Assembly (NCBI RefSeq): GCF_014695725.1
Contig: NZ_JACJOU010000019.1
Span: 513,989 to 577,988, forward strand
Direction: 5' to 3'
Length of the DNA stretch: 64,000 nucleotides
From: Microcoleus sp. FACHB-672
GTDB lineage: Bacteria; Cyanobacteriota; Cyanobacteriia; Cyanobacteriales; Oscillatoriaceae
Part shown: positions 18,496-27,871 of the stretch, in pieces
Numbering within the stretch: the first letter of the stretch is position 1
Layout: every line of letters begins with the position of its first letter
Notes under the pieces: generated by a model
The model's input: the letters and a program-made list of their open reading frames with translations, nothing else
Database searches by the model: none
What the model was told of the DNA's origin: nothing
Translations under genes and position numbers: made by a program

Positions 18496-21177
18496 TTATG
18501 GAGGATCTTGAGGGGGGTGATTCTGGATGTCTTTTTCTGCTTTTCCACGAGCTAGTAAAAGGAAGAAGACGTTTTCTAGTCCGTTTTTAAATCTTAAGGT
18601 TTTAACTAGGTCGTGTTGTTGCGAGAACAGAGAATCTACAATAATCATATCAGGTTTGGTGGATAATGCTTTTTCAATGCATTCTGGGCCATTAAACGCT
18701 TCGACGACGCTATATCCTTTGGTTTGCAGCATATCAGCTAAAATCCTCACGGTTGAGGCATCTTCATCAACAACGAGAACTTTCTTTTTAGACATTCCTT
18801 GAGAAATGAGTAAGCCGATTTCTTTCAGCAAGTCTTCGGTATTTACCGGCTTTGTAAAATAGCGATCAATTCCCAGCCGGTAGCCGCGATCTTTATCCTC
18901 AATAATTGATAAAATTACGATGGGAATGCCCATTGTCAATGGGTTATTTTTCAAGACAGCCGCCACATCAAATCCGTTGATTTGAGGCATCATGACATCT
19001 AAAATAATTAGGTCAGGTTTTTTTACTTTCACCTGGGAAATGGCATCCATTCCATCTGTAGCTTCCCAAACTTCATAACCTTCGGCTTCTAGTTCCTGTC
19101 TCAGGAGTTGGCGAATGTGGGCTTCATCATCAACAACGAGAATTGTTTTATGATGTTCTGCCGGCAAGGGCGTCGTTTGGACAAGGCTGTGTTTTAATTG
19201 CCTAACAAGGGTGTCAATATTAATTTTTTCAATTTCGACATTCGTCCGAAAACCGATAGGTAAAGAAAATGAAAATTGACTTCCCCTACCCAACTGACTT
19301 TCCACCCAAATTTTCCCGCCATGATGTTCGACAATCTGCTTGGAAATCGGCAATCCTAAACCCGTTCCCTTCGGTTTGTCAGTTAGAGTGTCTCCTACCT
19401 GCTTAAATCGCTCAAAAACTTTTTCGAGATCATTGGGTTCGATGCCGATGCCGGTATCAATGATATTGATAATAATCTCATGATTGTGCCGACTGGCGGT
19501 ACAAGTTATCGTGCCGGCTTCGGTAAACTTTACAGCATTGGAAATTAAATTAATAATTACCTGAATCAGCCGATCACGATCTCCCAATACCTCTGGCAGT
19601 TTATCTTCTACGTTTAAAACTTTTTCTAGATTTTTCTGCTGAAATAAGGAAGATGTCGCCGAAAAGGCACGTTCGATAATTTCCGCTATGGAAACCGGCT
19701 GCATTTGCCACTCTATTTTGCCGGCTTCCATCTTCGCAATATCCAAAACATCATTAATTAGCGAAGTCAGGCGCTCACCTTCTAACACAATAATGTTGAT
19801 ATTTTCTCTGACCTGCCTAATGGTTTTTTGAGTCTTACCATTGTCAGATTGAATTAAAGGAAATAAACCTTCTTCCAGTTTTTTCTTAATAATTTTTGCA
19901 AATCCCAGAACGGATGTTAAAGGCGTCCGCAGCTCGTGAGAAACTGTGGAAATAAAATCCGTTTTCATGCGGTCAATTTCTTTCTCTGCGGTGATATCGC
20001 GGATCAAAATCACCGAACCGATAAAATCAGCGCCTAACTTTAAACTCTCATCGGCTGCCGGCCCGCTTTCGTTAGCAGGATCATGAGAATTCTTGTAAAT
20101 ACCCGTTGCCAAGGCTTGGCCCAACCGGCCTTCCGCCAGTTCCAACTCTGCCGTAAACACTTCTCTGGGGCGTCCCCTAGTTTTCTCTACCAGTTCTACA
20201 ACCTCAGTTTTTGACAACTCCAAGCAGTGTTTACCCGTCAAATCGACTGCCGGCAAACCAAACATCGCCAGCAGTGCAGGATTAAACCGGCCTATCTTGC
20301 CGGCAGGATCGATCACGAGCAAACCATCGGCTAAGTTGTCAATAATCGCGCCTAAATTCGCCAAGGTATCTGCTAATTCAGTGCTTCGTGCCTCCATTCC
20401 CTTCAGGAGGTTGTCGATCTGTTCTGCCATTACATTTAGGGTGTTTGCCAGGATGCCAACCTCGTCATAAGATGCCACTAACGCCCGCACTTTCAAATCG
20501 CCGCCCCCCATCCGTCGGGCTGTATGAGTCAACCGGCTGAGGGCGCGAGAAATTTGAGACACCATGAAAAACGCGATCCCGCTTGCCAGCAAACTCACAA
20601 TCAGCCCCAGTAATAATAAAGACTGATCCCGAACAGCGCTGCCGGCTGACTGCCGATCCAGGGAATATGCCACAGTATCCAACTGGTTTGCTAAGAAAGT
20701 GCCCAGATTATTAATGGCTTGAAGATAGCCCTCTTCTGCATCTGGGGTAGCGGTTAGATATTCTTCTAAATTGGGCCTATAAATCTGCCAGGTGTCTTCT
20801 ACTTTGCCTAACTGAACCAGCACGGTTTGATCGGTAATGGGAGGGACGTTCAATTCAGTTGAACCCTGATGCAATGCACTTAGCAACGTCTCAAACTGCT
20901 CAATTTCGTCTTTCATTTCTCGACTTAGGGCAGCTCGATTCTGGGGGTTGGTTTGGGTGCTGCGAGCATTGGCCAAATAGGCCAGTTTAAAAACGTTTCC
21001 CCGCTGTGAGGCAATCCGCGTGCTCAAGGAGCTGGCACTGACTGCCTGGTTAAGCGCCATTGCCCCAATCCCTACAGCCATCAAGTTAAGAGTCACAAGT
21101 GCACCAAACAGCAGACTCAATCGGTGGCGAATACTAATTTGAAAGCTTTGGTGGGGTCTGTCTGAGCTAGGGTTCAT
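18496..21177 (-). CDS. Hybrid sensor histidine kinase with two receiver domains
   Basis: 893-residue membrane kinase. Two transmembrane helices (about 22-44 and 190-212) flank a periplasmic four-helix-type sensor. A HAMP linker (about 213-265) and one PAS domain (about 275-390) follow. The HisKA motif [10 protein letters not shown] puts the phospho-acceptor at His414. The ATPase domain has [14 protein letters not shown] and GTGLGLPI. Receiver 1 ([16 protein letters not shown]) is complete. Receiver 2 has its Asp in MIIVDSLF, but the T/S-loop-K end is poor ([13 protein letters not shown]), so it may not signal normally. ATG 21177 is preferred over an upstream TTG. It probably forms an operon with the downstream receiver gene. 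Confidence 0.93.
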   Translation of the reverse strand: MNPSSDRPHQSFQISIRHRLSLLFGALVTLNLMAVGIGAMALNQAVSASSLSTRIASQRGNVFKLAYLANARSTQTNPQNRAALSREMKDEIEQFETLLSALHQGSTELNVPPITDQTVLVQLGKVEDTWQIYRPNLEEYLTATPDAEEGYLQAINNLGTFLANQLDTVAYSLDRQSAGSAVRDQSLLLLGLIVSLLASGIAFFMVSQISRALSRLTHTARRMGGGDLKVRALVASYDEVGILANTLNVMAEQIDNLLKGMEARSTELADTLANLGAIIDNLADGLLVIDPAGKIGRFNPALLAMFGLPAVDLTGKHCLELSKTEVVELVEKTRGRPREVFTAELELAEGRLGQALATGIYKNSHDPANESGPAADESLKLGADFIGSVILIRDITAEKEIDRMKTDFISTVSHELRTPLTSVLGFAKIIKKKLEEGLFPLIQSDNGKTQKTIRQVRENINIIVLEGERLTSLINDVLDIAKMEAGKIEWQMQPVSIAEIIERAFSATSSLFQQKNLEKVLNVEDKLPEVLGDRDRLIQVIINLISNAVKFTEAGTITCTASRHNHEIIINIIDTGIGIEPNDLEKVFERFKQVGDTLTDKPKGTGLGLPISKQIVEHHGGKIWVESQLGRGSQFSFSLPIGFRTNVEIEKINIDTLVRQLKHSLVQTTPLPAEHHKTILVVDDEAHIRQLLRQELEAEGYEVWEATDGMDAISQVKVKKPDLIILDVMMPQINGFDVAAVLKNNPLTMGIPIVILSIIEDKDRGYRLGIDRYFTKPVNTEDLLKEIGLLISQGMSKKKVLVVDEDASTVRILADMLQTKGYSVVEAFNGPECIEKALSTKPDMIIVDSLFSQQHDLVKTLRFKNGLENVFFLLLARGKAEKDIQNHPPQDPP

Positions 21178-21597
21178 GCAAATAATTTGCCTCAATCCTT
21201 TCTTTGATAAGCTAGCGTATATCTAATTCGCTCTGGGGCAACTAGATAAAAAGCTTAATTCCTCCCGGCTGGGTTGATTTGGGCGCACACAGTCTTGCGC
21301 CCCTAACTTGCTTTCCTAAAGTTGGGGCTTCTACCATCAACATTTGTGAAAAAAATACTAATTATTTTTGTACAAATAATCTAATTTTTATATAATTTCT
21401 CTGCCCTTGTGCCAGTTGCTCAATCGCCACAAGCTCATGCAAGTTAAAGGCACCTAATCGTCTTTAAAGGGATGTATAAACAGTGCCAATTATAAAAACT
21501 GTCCCTGAAACAAAAAGTTTCCTGATTCTCAAATTCTATATTTGATTCAAATAATATTTGCGCTGGAAATTTAAGTTTCGCTGGAGGCGACAGGGCT
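21178..21597. other. Divergent promoter spacer
   Basis: About 420 bases, very AT-rich around 21340-21400 and 21525-21570. GGAGG at about 21582 is the ribosome site of the following gene. No gene or clear hairpin was found. Confidence 0.4.
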
Positions 21598-21885
21598 ATG
21601 CAACCATTAAATACGGGTTCTCATCAAGCACATAGTGCCGCTTGGGTAATTCAGGCATGGGCATCGTTTGTCATATCCGTTGGAGCGACAGGTGCCGGCA
21701 TCCTGTACTTACCTGTAGATGGCTGGGTAAAAAGCTACATGGGCATGGGTTTAGTTTTCACTGTCGGCTCTACCCTCAGCTTAGCGAAAACCGTGCGAGA
21801 CGAGCATGAAACGAAACGACTTGCAGCTCGCATTGATGAAGCCAGAGTTGAAAAATTACTCGTAGAACATCATCCTTTAAAATAA
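21598..21885 (+). CDS. YiaAB-like two-helix membrane protein
   Basis: Small inner-membrane protein of 95 residues. Two hydrophobic helices (about 17-41 and 47-63) with the motif WASFVISVGATGAGILYLP and a conserved GLVFTVGSTLSLAKTVRDEHE match the YiaA/YiaB family. The C-terminal 30 residues are charged and helical, probably cytoplasmic. A strong GGAGG ribosome site precedes the ATG. Role unknown. It ends in a terminator shared with the convergent ferredoxin operon. Confidence 0.85.
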   Translation: MQPLNTGSHQAHSAAWVIQAWASFVISVGATGAGILYLPVDGWVKSYMGMGLVFTVGSTLSLAKTVRDEHETKRLAARIDEARVEKLLVEHHPLK

Positions 21886-21942
21886 CACCTCTACTGACTC
21901 AACCCGGAAGGGTTTACTGGCAAAAGGTTTATAGAAATATTT

Positions 21943-21968
21943 AAAGCCCGCATCTGCGGGCTTTATTT
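21943..21968. terminator. Bidirectional terminator
   Basis: AAAGCCCGCA and TGCGGGCTTT form a 10-bp perfect stem with a two-base centre, flanked by A-rich and T-rich sequence. It lies between two converging genes and should stop transcription from both sides. Confidence 0.88.
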
Positions 21969-21983
21969 GTATATCTTCGGCTT

Positions 21984-22442
21984 TTATGGCTGAGATTTGC
22001 GCCGTTTATCCAGTTTTTGCCGGCGTCGGTTACTCGCAATGACCGCATGATCGATAGGAAATCCCACAACGGGGATAACCTGATATTTCCGCTCTTCTTC
22101 AAGTTGTTTGATTTCCGTATAATCAGTCCAATGAATGCAATCAACCGGACAGGTGTCAATAGCTTCTTGAATTAACTCTTCGGAATCGCCATCTTGGCGA
22201 ACCACGCGAGAGCGGCCATAGTCGGGTTCAATGTAGAAAGTGTTGCGGGCGACGTGAGCACAATGCTTACAGCCAATGCAAGTAATTTCATCGACATAGA
22301 CGCCCTTTTGCCGCAAGATACCGCCAAGTTCCGGCTCTAAACCGGAACGTTCCGGGCCATTGCGTAAAGCACCTCCTAGCTCCGGTTCCAGCCCCGACCT
22401 TTCAGGTTCTTGGGTGTCTGCCGGTGGAGAAAAGTCTGACAT
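21984..22442 (-). CDS. 4Fe-4S ferredoxin with duplicated N-terminal peptide
   Basis: 152-residue ferredoxin. Cys in CIGCKHC plus a later CPVDC supply ligands for one [4Fe-4S] cluster (about residues 55-115). Before it, residues 13-47 carry two adjacent copies of PERSGLEPELGG, differing at most synonymous codon positions, so the peptide is under selection. The C-terminus is a basic tail (NRRRQKLDKRRKSQ). The start codon overlaps the stop of the upstream Ycf35 gene by one base (TAATG), which implies translational coupling. It is the last gene of the DUF2997-Ycf35-ferredoxin operon. The redox partner is unknown. Confidence 0.92.
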   Translation of the reverse strand: MSDFSPPADTQEPERSGLEPELGGALRNGPERSGLEPELGGILRQKGVYVDEITCIGCKHCAHVARNTFYIEPDYGRSRVVRQDGDSEELIQEAIDTCPVDCIHWTDYTEIKQLEEERKYQVIPVVGFPIDHAVIASNRRRQKLDKRRKSQP

Positions 22443-22828
22443 TAGGCACTCCAGCGTTGCAGCACTAGGCGAATAGAACCATCTTCATTTTTTTGCTGTT
22501 CAGACACTTGGAAGCCTTGCTTTGCGGTTTCATTCACAACGGTATGGTACGCGTAGCGCTGTGACACCATATTAATGAAGCCATCCACAGACCAAGCTTG
22601 CTGCCAAAACTGTAGATCAGCAACCAGTTCATATTCTTGGCCATTCCAGCTGAAGCCAACATCGTAACCATTGTTTTGTTCGATGGCAATTTCAGCGTTG
22701 TAGGTTTGTCCCTTATAGCCCCGCACTTCTTTGGGGCCGGCTTTCCAGTCAATCCCTAAATCGGTTAAAGCGGCTTCCAGGGAGGTCAGATTGCGGATTT
22801 GGGTTTTAATTTGGCTAAAGTGTGACAT
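22442..22828 (-). CDS. ycf35: Ycf35/DUF1257 protein
   Basis: 128-residue soluble protein of the Ycf35 (DUF1257) family, found in cyanobacteria and some plastids. It opens with MSHFSQIKTQIRNLTSLEAA and contains GYKGQTYNAEIAI and the aromatic block NGYDVGFSWNGQEYEL, all family features. The biochemical role is not established. It lies in the middle of a three-gene operon: DUF2997 is upstream by 51 bases and the ferredoxin start overlaps its stop codon. The arrangement suggests the three proteins act together, possibly with the ferredoxin delivering electrons. Confidence 0.92.
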   Translation of the reverse strand: MSHFSQIKTQIRNLTSLEAALTDLGIDWKAGPKEVRGYKGQTYNAEIAIEQNNGYDVGFSWNGQEYELVADLQFWQQAWSVDGFINMVSQRYAYHTVVNETAKQGFQVSEQQKNEDGSIRLVLQRWSA

Positions 22829-22879
22829 TGTTTTTTCCTAAGTAAATAAGTAAATCAACCTGAGCTAAACGGAAAAATT

Positions 22880-23089
22880 TCACCACTCGCTAAAAGTCGT
22901 CTGGGCCGTTGCCGTCGCCGACTGGTGAACTGTTTGGGCAAAAAATTCAGAGGTTTGCTCTACAGAGAGCACGTGTCCGAGCTGGGCTTCAATTGCGGCA
23001 GTGACCTCCGCGCAAGATGTGCCCACAATGCCGGTTACTTTTTCCTGCACTCGGCCATCCGAATAAATCACAAACTCTAGCGTTTCCAT
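22880..23089 (-). CDS. DUF2997 protein
   Basis: Small protein of 69 residues. METLEFVIYSDGRVQEKVTG is the hallmark opening of DUF2997, followed by GTSCAEVTAAIEAQLG. I start at ATG 23089 because the family begins there; an upstream frame extension of 14 codons adds unrelated sequence. First gene of the operon with Ycf35 and the ferredoxin. The family is largely cyanobacterial and of unknown function; the conserved DGRV and Cys residues are notable. Confidence 0.88.
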   Translation of the reverse strand: METLEFVIYSDGRVQEKVTGIVGTSCAEVTAAIEAQLGHVLSVEQTSEFFAQTVHQSATATAQTTFSEW

Positions 23090-23487
23090 GCGTTTGGGTG
23101 ACCCTCTAAGTTCCTGACTAGACGAAATCACCCGGCCACGGACGGAGGTGGAAACCCTCGGAGTCCTCTGACATCTCTCCTACCAGGGGAGAAGGAGGGG
23201 GTGCCGTCTGAATATGCTTTTGATATGAGAGCTGGGTGGTCGTTAAGTTTATTTTGACGAATTGTTGAACAAAGAGTCAAAACTTAACAAAAATATTTAT
23301 TTGATTGTGAGTATACGTCAGTCTTTGGTAAGTTTCGCTTAAGTTTACCTCAGCCGTCAAGAGCCTGCGAGGACTGGGATCGCTAAACTCTCCCTAGGGA
23401 TAGAGGTTTACGGCATAAGTTGTCATGGCGAATCTAACGCAAGGATGACAGCAGGGGATAATAGAATTTGTCTAAATTTGAGCCAAG
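23090..23487. promoter_or_regulatory. Divergent promoter region
   Basis: Nearly 400 bases between divergently transcribed genes. GATAAT at about 23456 is a -10 candidate for the rightward gene, about 30 bases before its ATG. The left part is GC-richer, with a purine run near 23185. No gene or strong hairpin was seen. Confidence 0.4.
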
Positions 23488-24519
23488 ATGAGTACACAAC
23501 AATTTACAAATCAAAATAATGCGAGTGCCGGCAACTCAAGTGCGGTACGCGTGGGAGTGTTGGGTTTTGGCGGACTGGGTCAAGCCGCAGCTAGGGTTCT
23601 TGCGCCTAAGCACGAAATGCTTTGGGTAGCTGCCGCCGATCAAAAAGGCTACGCCTGCAACCCAGAAGGTTTAAATCCCGATGCCTGCATCAAGGTTTAC
23701 CAGTCTCAAGGTTCTCTAGGCTATCTGGAGCCGGCAGGCCGTCTCAGCAGCAACAGTATTGCGGACTTAATAGAAAACGCCTCAGTCGAGGGCTATTTTC
23801 TCGCACTGCCGAATTTACCAAATACCTTTATGGCTTCTGTGGCAAGGCAGTTTATTCAATCTGGATGGCGGGGGGTACTGGTAGACGCCATGAAACGTAC
23901 CAGTGCGGTTGAGCAGATGTTGGAGTTACAAGACGAGTTACAGGAGGCCGGTATTACTTATATGACCGGCTGTGGGGCAACGCCCGGTTTGCTAACAGCC
24001 GCAGCCGCTCTAGCCGCTCAGAGCTATGCTGAAATCCACAGGGTAAAAATTACCTTTGGGGTCGGCATTGCCAACTGGGAAGCCTATCGGGCCACGATCC
24101 GCGAGGATATCGCCCATATGCCCGGTTACAATGTGGAGCGGGCAATGGCCATGACGGATGCTCAGGTGCAAGCGTTGTTAGATGAAACCGGCGGCTTACT
24201 GACCCTAGAAAATATGGAACACGCTGACGACATCATGCTGGAACTTGCCGGCATTTGTTCGCGAGATCAAGTCACGGTGGGAGGCGTTGTTGATACGCGC
24301 AATCCTAAGAAGCCCTTAAGCACGAATGTTCAAATAACCGGTCGCACTTTTGAAGGGAAAATTTCTACTCACACCTTCACCTTAGGCGATGAAACCAGCA
24401 TGGCCGCTAATGTTTGCGGGCCGGCTTTTGGCTATCTCAAAGCCGGGGTTATGTTACACCGGCGCGGCATTTACGGTTTATTTACAGCTGCTGAAGTCAT
24501 GCCCCAATTTGTTCGGTAG
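23488..24519 (+). CDS. Saccharopine dehydrogenase-like oxidoreductase
   Basis: 343-residue NAD(P)-dependent enzyme. The Rossmann loop is [18 protein letters not shown] (about 21-38). The following domain, with [14 protein letters not shown] and [20 protein letters not shown], is typical of a widespread cyanobacterial family annotated as saccharopine dehydrogenase-like. A true saccharopine or carboxynorspermidine role is not established, and no lysine or polyamine genes are adjacent. The first 18 residues are Asn/Ser-rich and variable. Monocistronic; it ends before a repeat-bearing spacer. Confidence 0.9.
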   Translation: MSTQQFTNQNNASAGNSSAVRVGVLGFGGLGQAAARVLAPKHEMLWVAAADQKGYACNPEGLNPDACIKVYQSQGSLGYLEPAGRLSSNSIADLIENASVEGYFLALPNLPNTFMASVARQFIQSGWRGVLVDAMKRTSAVEQMLELQDELQEAGITYMTGCGATPGLLTAAAALAAQSYAEIHRVKITFGVGIANWEAYRATIREDIAHMPGYNVERAMAMTDAQVQALLDETGGLLTLENMEHADDIMLELAGICSRDQVTVGGVVDTRNPKKPLSTNVQITGRTFEGKISTHTFTLGDETSMAANVCGPAFGYLKAGVMLHRRGIYGLFTAAEVMPQFVR

Positions 24520-24629
24520 GGACTAGAGGCTAGGGGCTAGGGAAGAAGGGGAGAGTTGCAGAAATCTAGCTGATGCCCCATTCCCTATGCCCATACCTTT
24601 AGGTTGGCTAAGCCTTCCCCCATTTCCCT
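24520..24629. repeat. Intergenic repeats (GGGGCTAGGG and CCTTTAGGTTGGC families)
   Basis: A unit reading GACTAGAGGCTAGGGGCTAG begins directly after the stop codon and recurs near 51487-51515; its complement CCTCTAGCCTCTAA appears near 47389 and 51552. The second unit (about 24593-24616) matches repeats at 6181 and 47280. All lie just after genes. Confidence 0.6.
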
Positions 24630-25229
24630 TCATGCCTGTGAGTTGCCGGTGGAGAAGGATTCAGATTCTTCTTCCGCTTCCTCCTCCTCTACACCGGCAT
24701 CTAAAGTTTGGATGACAAAGGGTAAAGAAGCGCCGTTTAAGCCGCGTTTAATTCGTTCTGGTGTTTGTTCAAATAAAACAAACAAGGGGTAAATATTTTC
24801 CGCCTCTTCGCTGATAATATAGCGGTAGCGGTGAGGCATCAGCCACTCATAGCCTTTATCAAGCCATACTTGTGTCTGACGCCAGCGCCTCAGCAGGCTG
24901 GAAAAGTCTTCTTCGGGACGATGAATGAAGATAAAAATCTCGATGCCGGTTTTAACTTTCCATTCGGGATCGCACATCAAAATCGCTACATCACAAGGAA
25001 GACAAACGGCTTCCCCCGCAGCTACACTAATGCCACTGTGTCCAGGTTGAGAAACCGCATCCCGAACACGGACAATTGGCAGAGGAATCGCAATCAAACT
25101 GTCTTCAGGCCGGCGCATACTTGGCACCATTTCCAAATAAGGCCGGTATTGCTTGAGTAAGGTGATTAGAGAATAAGCGTCACTGTACTGGGCAAGTAAC
25201 GCTTCGTAATGAGATGATTTAATACGCAT
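24630..25229 (-). CDS. Conserved hypothetical protein next to pil genes
   Basis: 199-residue soluble protein; ATG 25229 is chosen because the upstream 19 codons are low-complexity repeat DNA. No domain is recognised. Notable features are a basic helical start, a central VCLPCDVAILMCDPEWK with three Cys, an aromatic block (QVWLDKGYEWLMPHRYRY), and a very acidic tail of Glu repeats near the end. It lies just downstream of pilC on the same strand (71 bases), so it may be part of the pilus transcript. A pilus link is only an inference from position. Confidence 0.78.
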   Translation of the reverse strand: MRIKSSHYEALLAQYSDAYSLITLLKQYRPYLEMVPSMRRPEDSLIAIPLPIVRVRDAVSQPGHSGISVAAGEAVCLPCDVAILMCDPEWKVKTGIEIFIFIHRPEEDFSSLLRRWRQTQVWLDKGYEWLMPHRYRYIISEEAENIYPLFVLFEQTPERIKRGLNGASLPFVIQTLDAGVEEEEAEEESESFSTGNSQA

Positions 25230-25299
25230 GATTGTTTTAGATTTTACAGTTTGAATTTTAGATTTTAGAAACGATTCAAAATCCAAAATCCAAAACTTT

Positions 25300-26445
25300 T
25301 TAGCCTAATTTGTCAAACACTGCGAACATCGGCAAATACATCGACAGCAAAATTGCACCAACCAACGCTGCAATGCCTACCATCATAATTGGCTCCAGCG
25401 TACTGGTCAGAGCTTTAACTGCTTGCTCAACTTCATCTTCATAGAAGTCAGCAACCTTCATCAACATTTTGTCAATTTCGCCGGTTTCTTCCCCAATGCT
25501 CATCATGTGAATTGCCATTGCGGGAAATACATCCGCTTCTTTTAATGCAACGCTAATCATGCCACCTTGTTGAATTTCTTGCCTTGCGGCTTCCACTGCA
25601 TTTGCAATGACTTGATTTCCTGCCGTTTCTTTAACAATTTCCAGGGAAGTTAGCATCGGCACCCCAGAGCGGGTCAACATACCGAACGTGCGGCAGAAAC
25701 GAGCGACAGCCGTTTTTTTGATCAAATCTCCAAACAAAGGCAACTTCAGCATTATGCCGTCAATTTGCAGCTTACCCACCGGCGTTTTGTAGTACATGTT
25801 GTAAGCCGTTGTGATCGCAAAGATCGTACCGATGAGTGAGCCTAATTTCACTGGAGTTCGAAAAAAATCGCTGCACGCCAGCATAAATAAGGTTAAGGCT
25901 GGCAATGGTGTCCCAAGTTCTACGAAAATCTTAGCAAAGGTGGGCAAAAGAAATGTCGTCATCCCAAAGAATACAAGAATAGCAATCGTTCCGACGGCCT
26001 TTGGATAAGCGGTTGCTGATTTGATGTGGTTCTGCAATCGAGCAGCATCTTCTAGCAGCTTGGCAACTCGGTTCAACACTTCATCAAGGACACCACCGAG
26101 TTCTCCCGCCTGTACCATTGCGACATAGAGATTATCAAAGCAGTAATCATGTTTCCGCATAGCCTCCGCAAGCGCCACACCCTCTTGCACATCTGCATCA
26201 ATGACTGACAGAGCTTTTTTCATCTTGGCGTTATCATTTTGCTCGCGTAAGACGCCGATCCCTTTGACCAATGGCACACCGGCATTAATCAAAACTGCCA
26301 ATTGACGCGAGAAAACAGCCTTGTCCTTAACCGTGACAGAGGCCATCGCGAAATTGAGCTTCTCTTCTAATTCCTTAAAGTCAAAGCCTTTGGCTTTAGT
26401 AGCTTTCTTTTTAAAACCCTGAGCAGCGGCAACATTAGTAGGCAT
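25300..26445 (-). CDS. pilC: Type IV pilus inner-membrane platform protein PilC
   Basis: 381-residue polytopic protein of the GspF/PilC family, the membrane platform on which the PilB and PilT motors act. Two T2SF domains are seen (about 48-170 and 250-372), each with the FSRQLAVLINAGVPL / FCRTFGMLTRSGVPM pattern and a long helical bundle. Transmembrane segments lie near 152-172, 200-220 and 350-372. MMSIGEETGEIDKML is a conserved second-domain motif. Full length for the family. It lies downstream of pilT in the order pilB-pilT-pilC, separated by a strong hairpin. Confidence 0.95.
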   Translation of the reverse strand: MPTNVAAAQGFKKKATKAKGFDFKELEEKLNFAMASVTVKDKAVFSRQLAVLINAGVPLVKGIGVLREQNDNAKMKKALSVIDADVQEGVALAEAMRKHDYCFDNLYVAMVQAGELGGVLDEVLNRVAKLLEDAARLQNHIKSATAYPKAVGTIAILVFFGMTTFLLPTFAKIFVELGTPLPALTLFMLACSDFFRTPVKLGSLIGTIFAITTAYNMYYKTPVGKLQIDGIMLKLPLFGDLIKKTAVARFCRTFGMLTRSGVPMLTSLEIVKETAGNQVIANAVEAARQEIQQGGMISVALKEADVFPAMAIHMMSIGEETGEIDKMLMKVADFYEDEVEQAVKALTSTLEPIMMVGIAALVGAILLSMYLPMFAVFDKLG

Positions 26446-26480
26446 GACTAAACTCCTGAAAAAGACACTGGGAAGTCAAT

Positions 26481-26517
26481 TTGAATGGATGAAATAAGTA
26501 AAATCTCATCCATTCAA
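26481..26517 (-). promoter_or_regulatory. Hairpin between pilT and pilC
   Basis: TTGAATGGATGA and TCATCCATTCAA form a perfect 12-bp inverted repeat with a 13-base loop in the 174-base pilT-pilC gap. It lacks a T-run in the reading direction, so partial attenuation or mRNA processing/protection is more likely than full termination. Confidence 0.6.
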
Positions 26518-26619
26518 AGACAAAAAACAAAGAAATTAAATATTTGCCGAGGCTGGCTTTTCTAACTGGCCGCTAATCGCAACTTGTTTAACAGCATTCA
26601 ACGGTTCTGGGACGCACGG

Positions 26620-27726
26620 TTAATGAGCTGCTTTAGCCGGTGCCCCTGCCCCTTTGGGTGCCGGCCCAATCAAGCGTGCTAGTTCATCGGGTTTAGAAGA
26701 TTTGGCCATCGCAGCTTCCCAAGTGACTTTGCCCTCTTGGAAGATTCTAGCCAAGCACATCTCCATCGTCTGCATCCCGACTTTAGCGCCGGTTTGGATA
26801 GCCGAGTAAATTTGAGCGCTTTTCCCTTCTCGGATCAAGTTAGCAATAGCCGGCGTATTTACCATGATTTCCTGGGCCGCTATCCGTCCCCCACCGATCG
26901 TCGGCACCAGGTTTTGGCTGCAAATCCCCACCAAGGAAATAGACATCTGTGCTCGAATCTGGGGTTGTTGAATGGGGGGGAATACATCTAGCAGTCGGTC
27001 AACTGTTCCCGCTGCAGAGTTCGTGTGTAGGGTTCCGAAGACTAAGTGGCCGGTTTCTGCAGCGGAAATTGCTAGACCAATCGTTTCTAGGTCCCGCATT
27101 TCCCCAACCAGGATAATATCAGGGTCTTCCCGCAGTGCTGCCTTCAGGGCGTTACCAAAGCTCTTGGTATCTTCACCCTTTTGGCGCTGGTGAAATAAGC
27201 TCTTGATATTCGGGTAAACATATTCAATCGGGTCTTCTACTGTCAGAACGTGTTCTGCGCGTGTGCGATTGACTAAATCCAGGATGGCCGCTAAGGTTGT
27301 CGTCTTGCCGGAACCTGTCTGGCCGGTTACCAGTACCATTCCTCTCGGCCTTTCAGCCATCTCCCGCATAATTTCTGGCACCCCCAACTTCTCAAAGTTG
27401 GGAATTTTAGAAGACAGTGCCCGCAAACAAGCGGCCCAGCACCCCCGTTCCCGGTAGACATTAACGCGGAACCGGCACAAACCCTTAACCCCATAGGCGC
27501 AGTCTAACTCCCAGTTCTGCTCCAAATCTTTGCGCTGATTGTTATTGAGCATACTGAAGATTAGCTTCTGACATTCCTGAGAATCCAGACTTTCTCCAAA
27601 TTGCGGTTGCGGGGTCAGTTTGCCGCTGACGCGGAAGTAGATAGGTGCGCCGGCTTGGATGTGCATATCTGAGCCGCCTTGTTCTACCAAGGACTCCATC
27701 ACGTCTTCAATCATATACTCTGCCAT
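26620..27726 (-). CDS. pilT: Type IV pilus retraction ATPase PilT
   Basis: 368-residue hexameric ATPase that powers pilus retraction and thus twitching and natural competence. Walker A is GQTGSGKTTT, Walker B is in ILVGEMRDLETIG, and the His box ETGHLVFGTLHTNSA is intact. The PilT-specific motif normally read AIRNLIRE appears as AIANLIREGK, an Arg-to-Ala change at one position. Length and layout are normal. Between pilB and pilC on the same strand. Confidence 0.96.
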   Translation of the reverse strand: MAEYMIEDVMESLVEQGGSDMHIQAGAPIYFRVSGKLTPQPQFGESLDSQECQKLIFSMLNNNQRKDLEQNWELDCAYGVKGLCRFRVNVYRERGCWAACLRALSSKIPNFEKLGVPEIMREMAERPRGMVLVTGQTGSGKTTTLAAILDLVNRTRAEHVLTVEDPIEYVYPNIKSLFHQRQKGEDTKSFGNALKAALREDPDIILVGEMRDLETIGLAISAAETGHLVFGTLHTNSAAGTVDRLLDVFPPIQQPQIRAQMSISLVGICSQNLVPTIGGGRIAAQEIMVNTPAIANLIREGKSAQIYSAIQTGAKVGMQTMEMCLARIFQEGKVTWEAAMAKSSKPDELARLIGPAPKGAGAPAKAAH

Positions 27727-27871
27727 AGATGCGTCTCCAAATTGTGTTCCGTTGTTATTGAGAAATTTAGTGAAGGTTCAGTCACATCAAACCTTTTCGT
27801 TTTTTAGAGAAAGTCGGAAACTAGGGAATTAGTCGGAAATCTCACCCCGCATCTTTAGTTTCGCTTAACCC

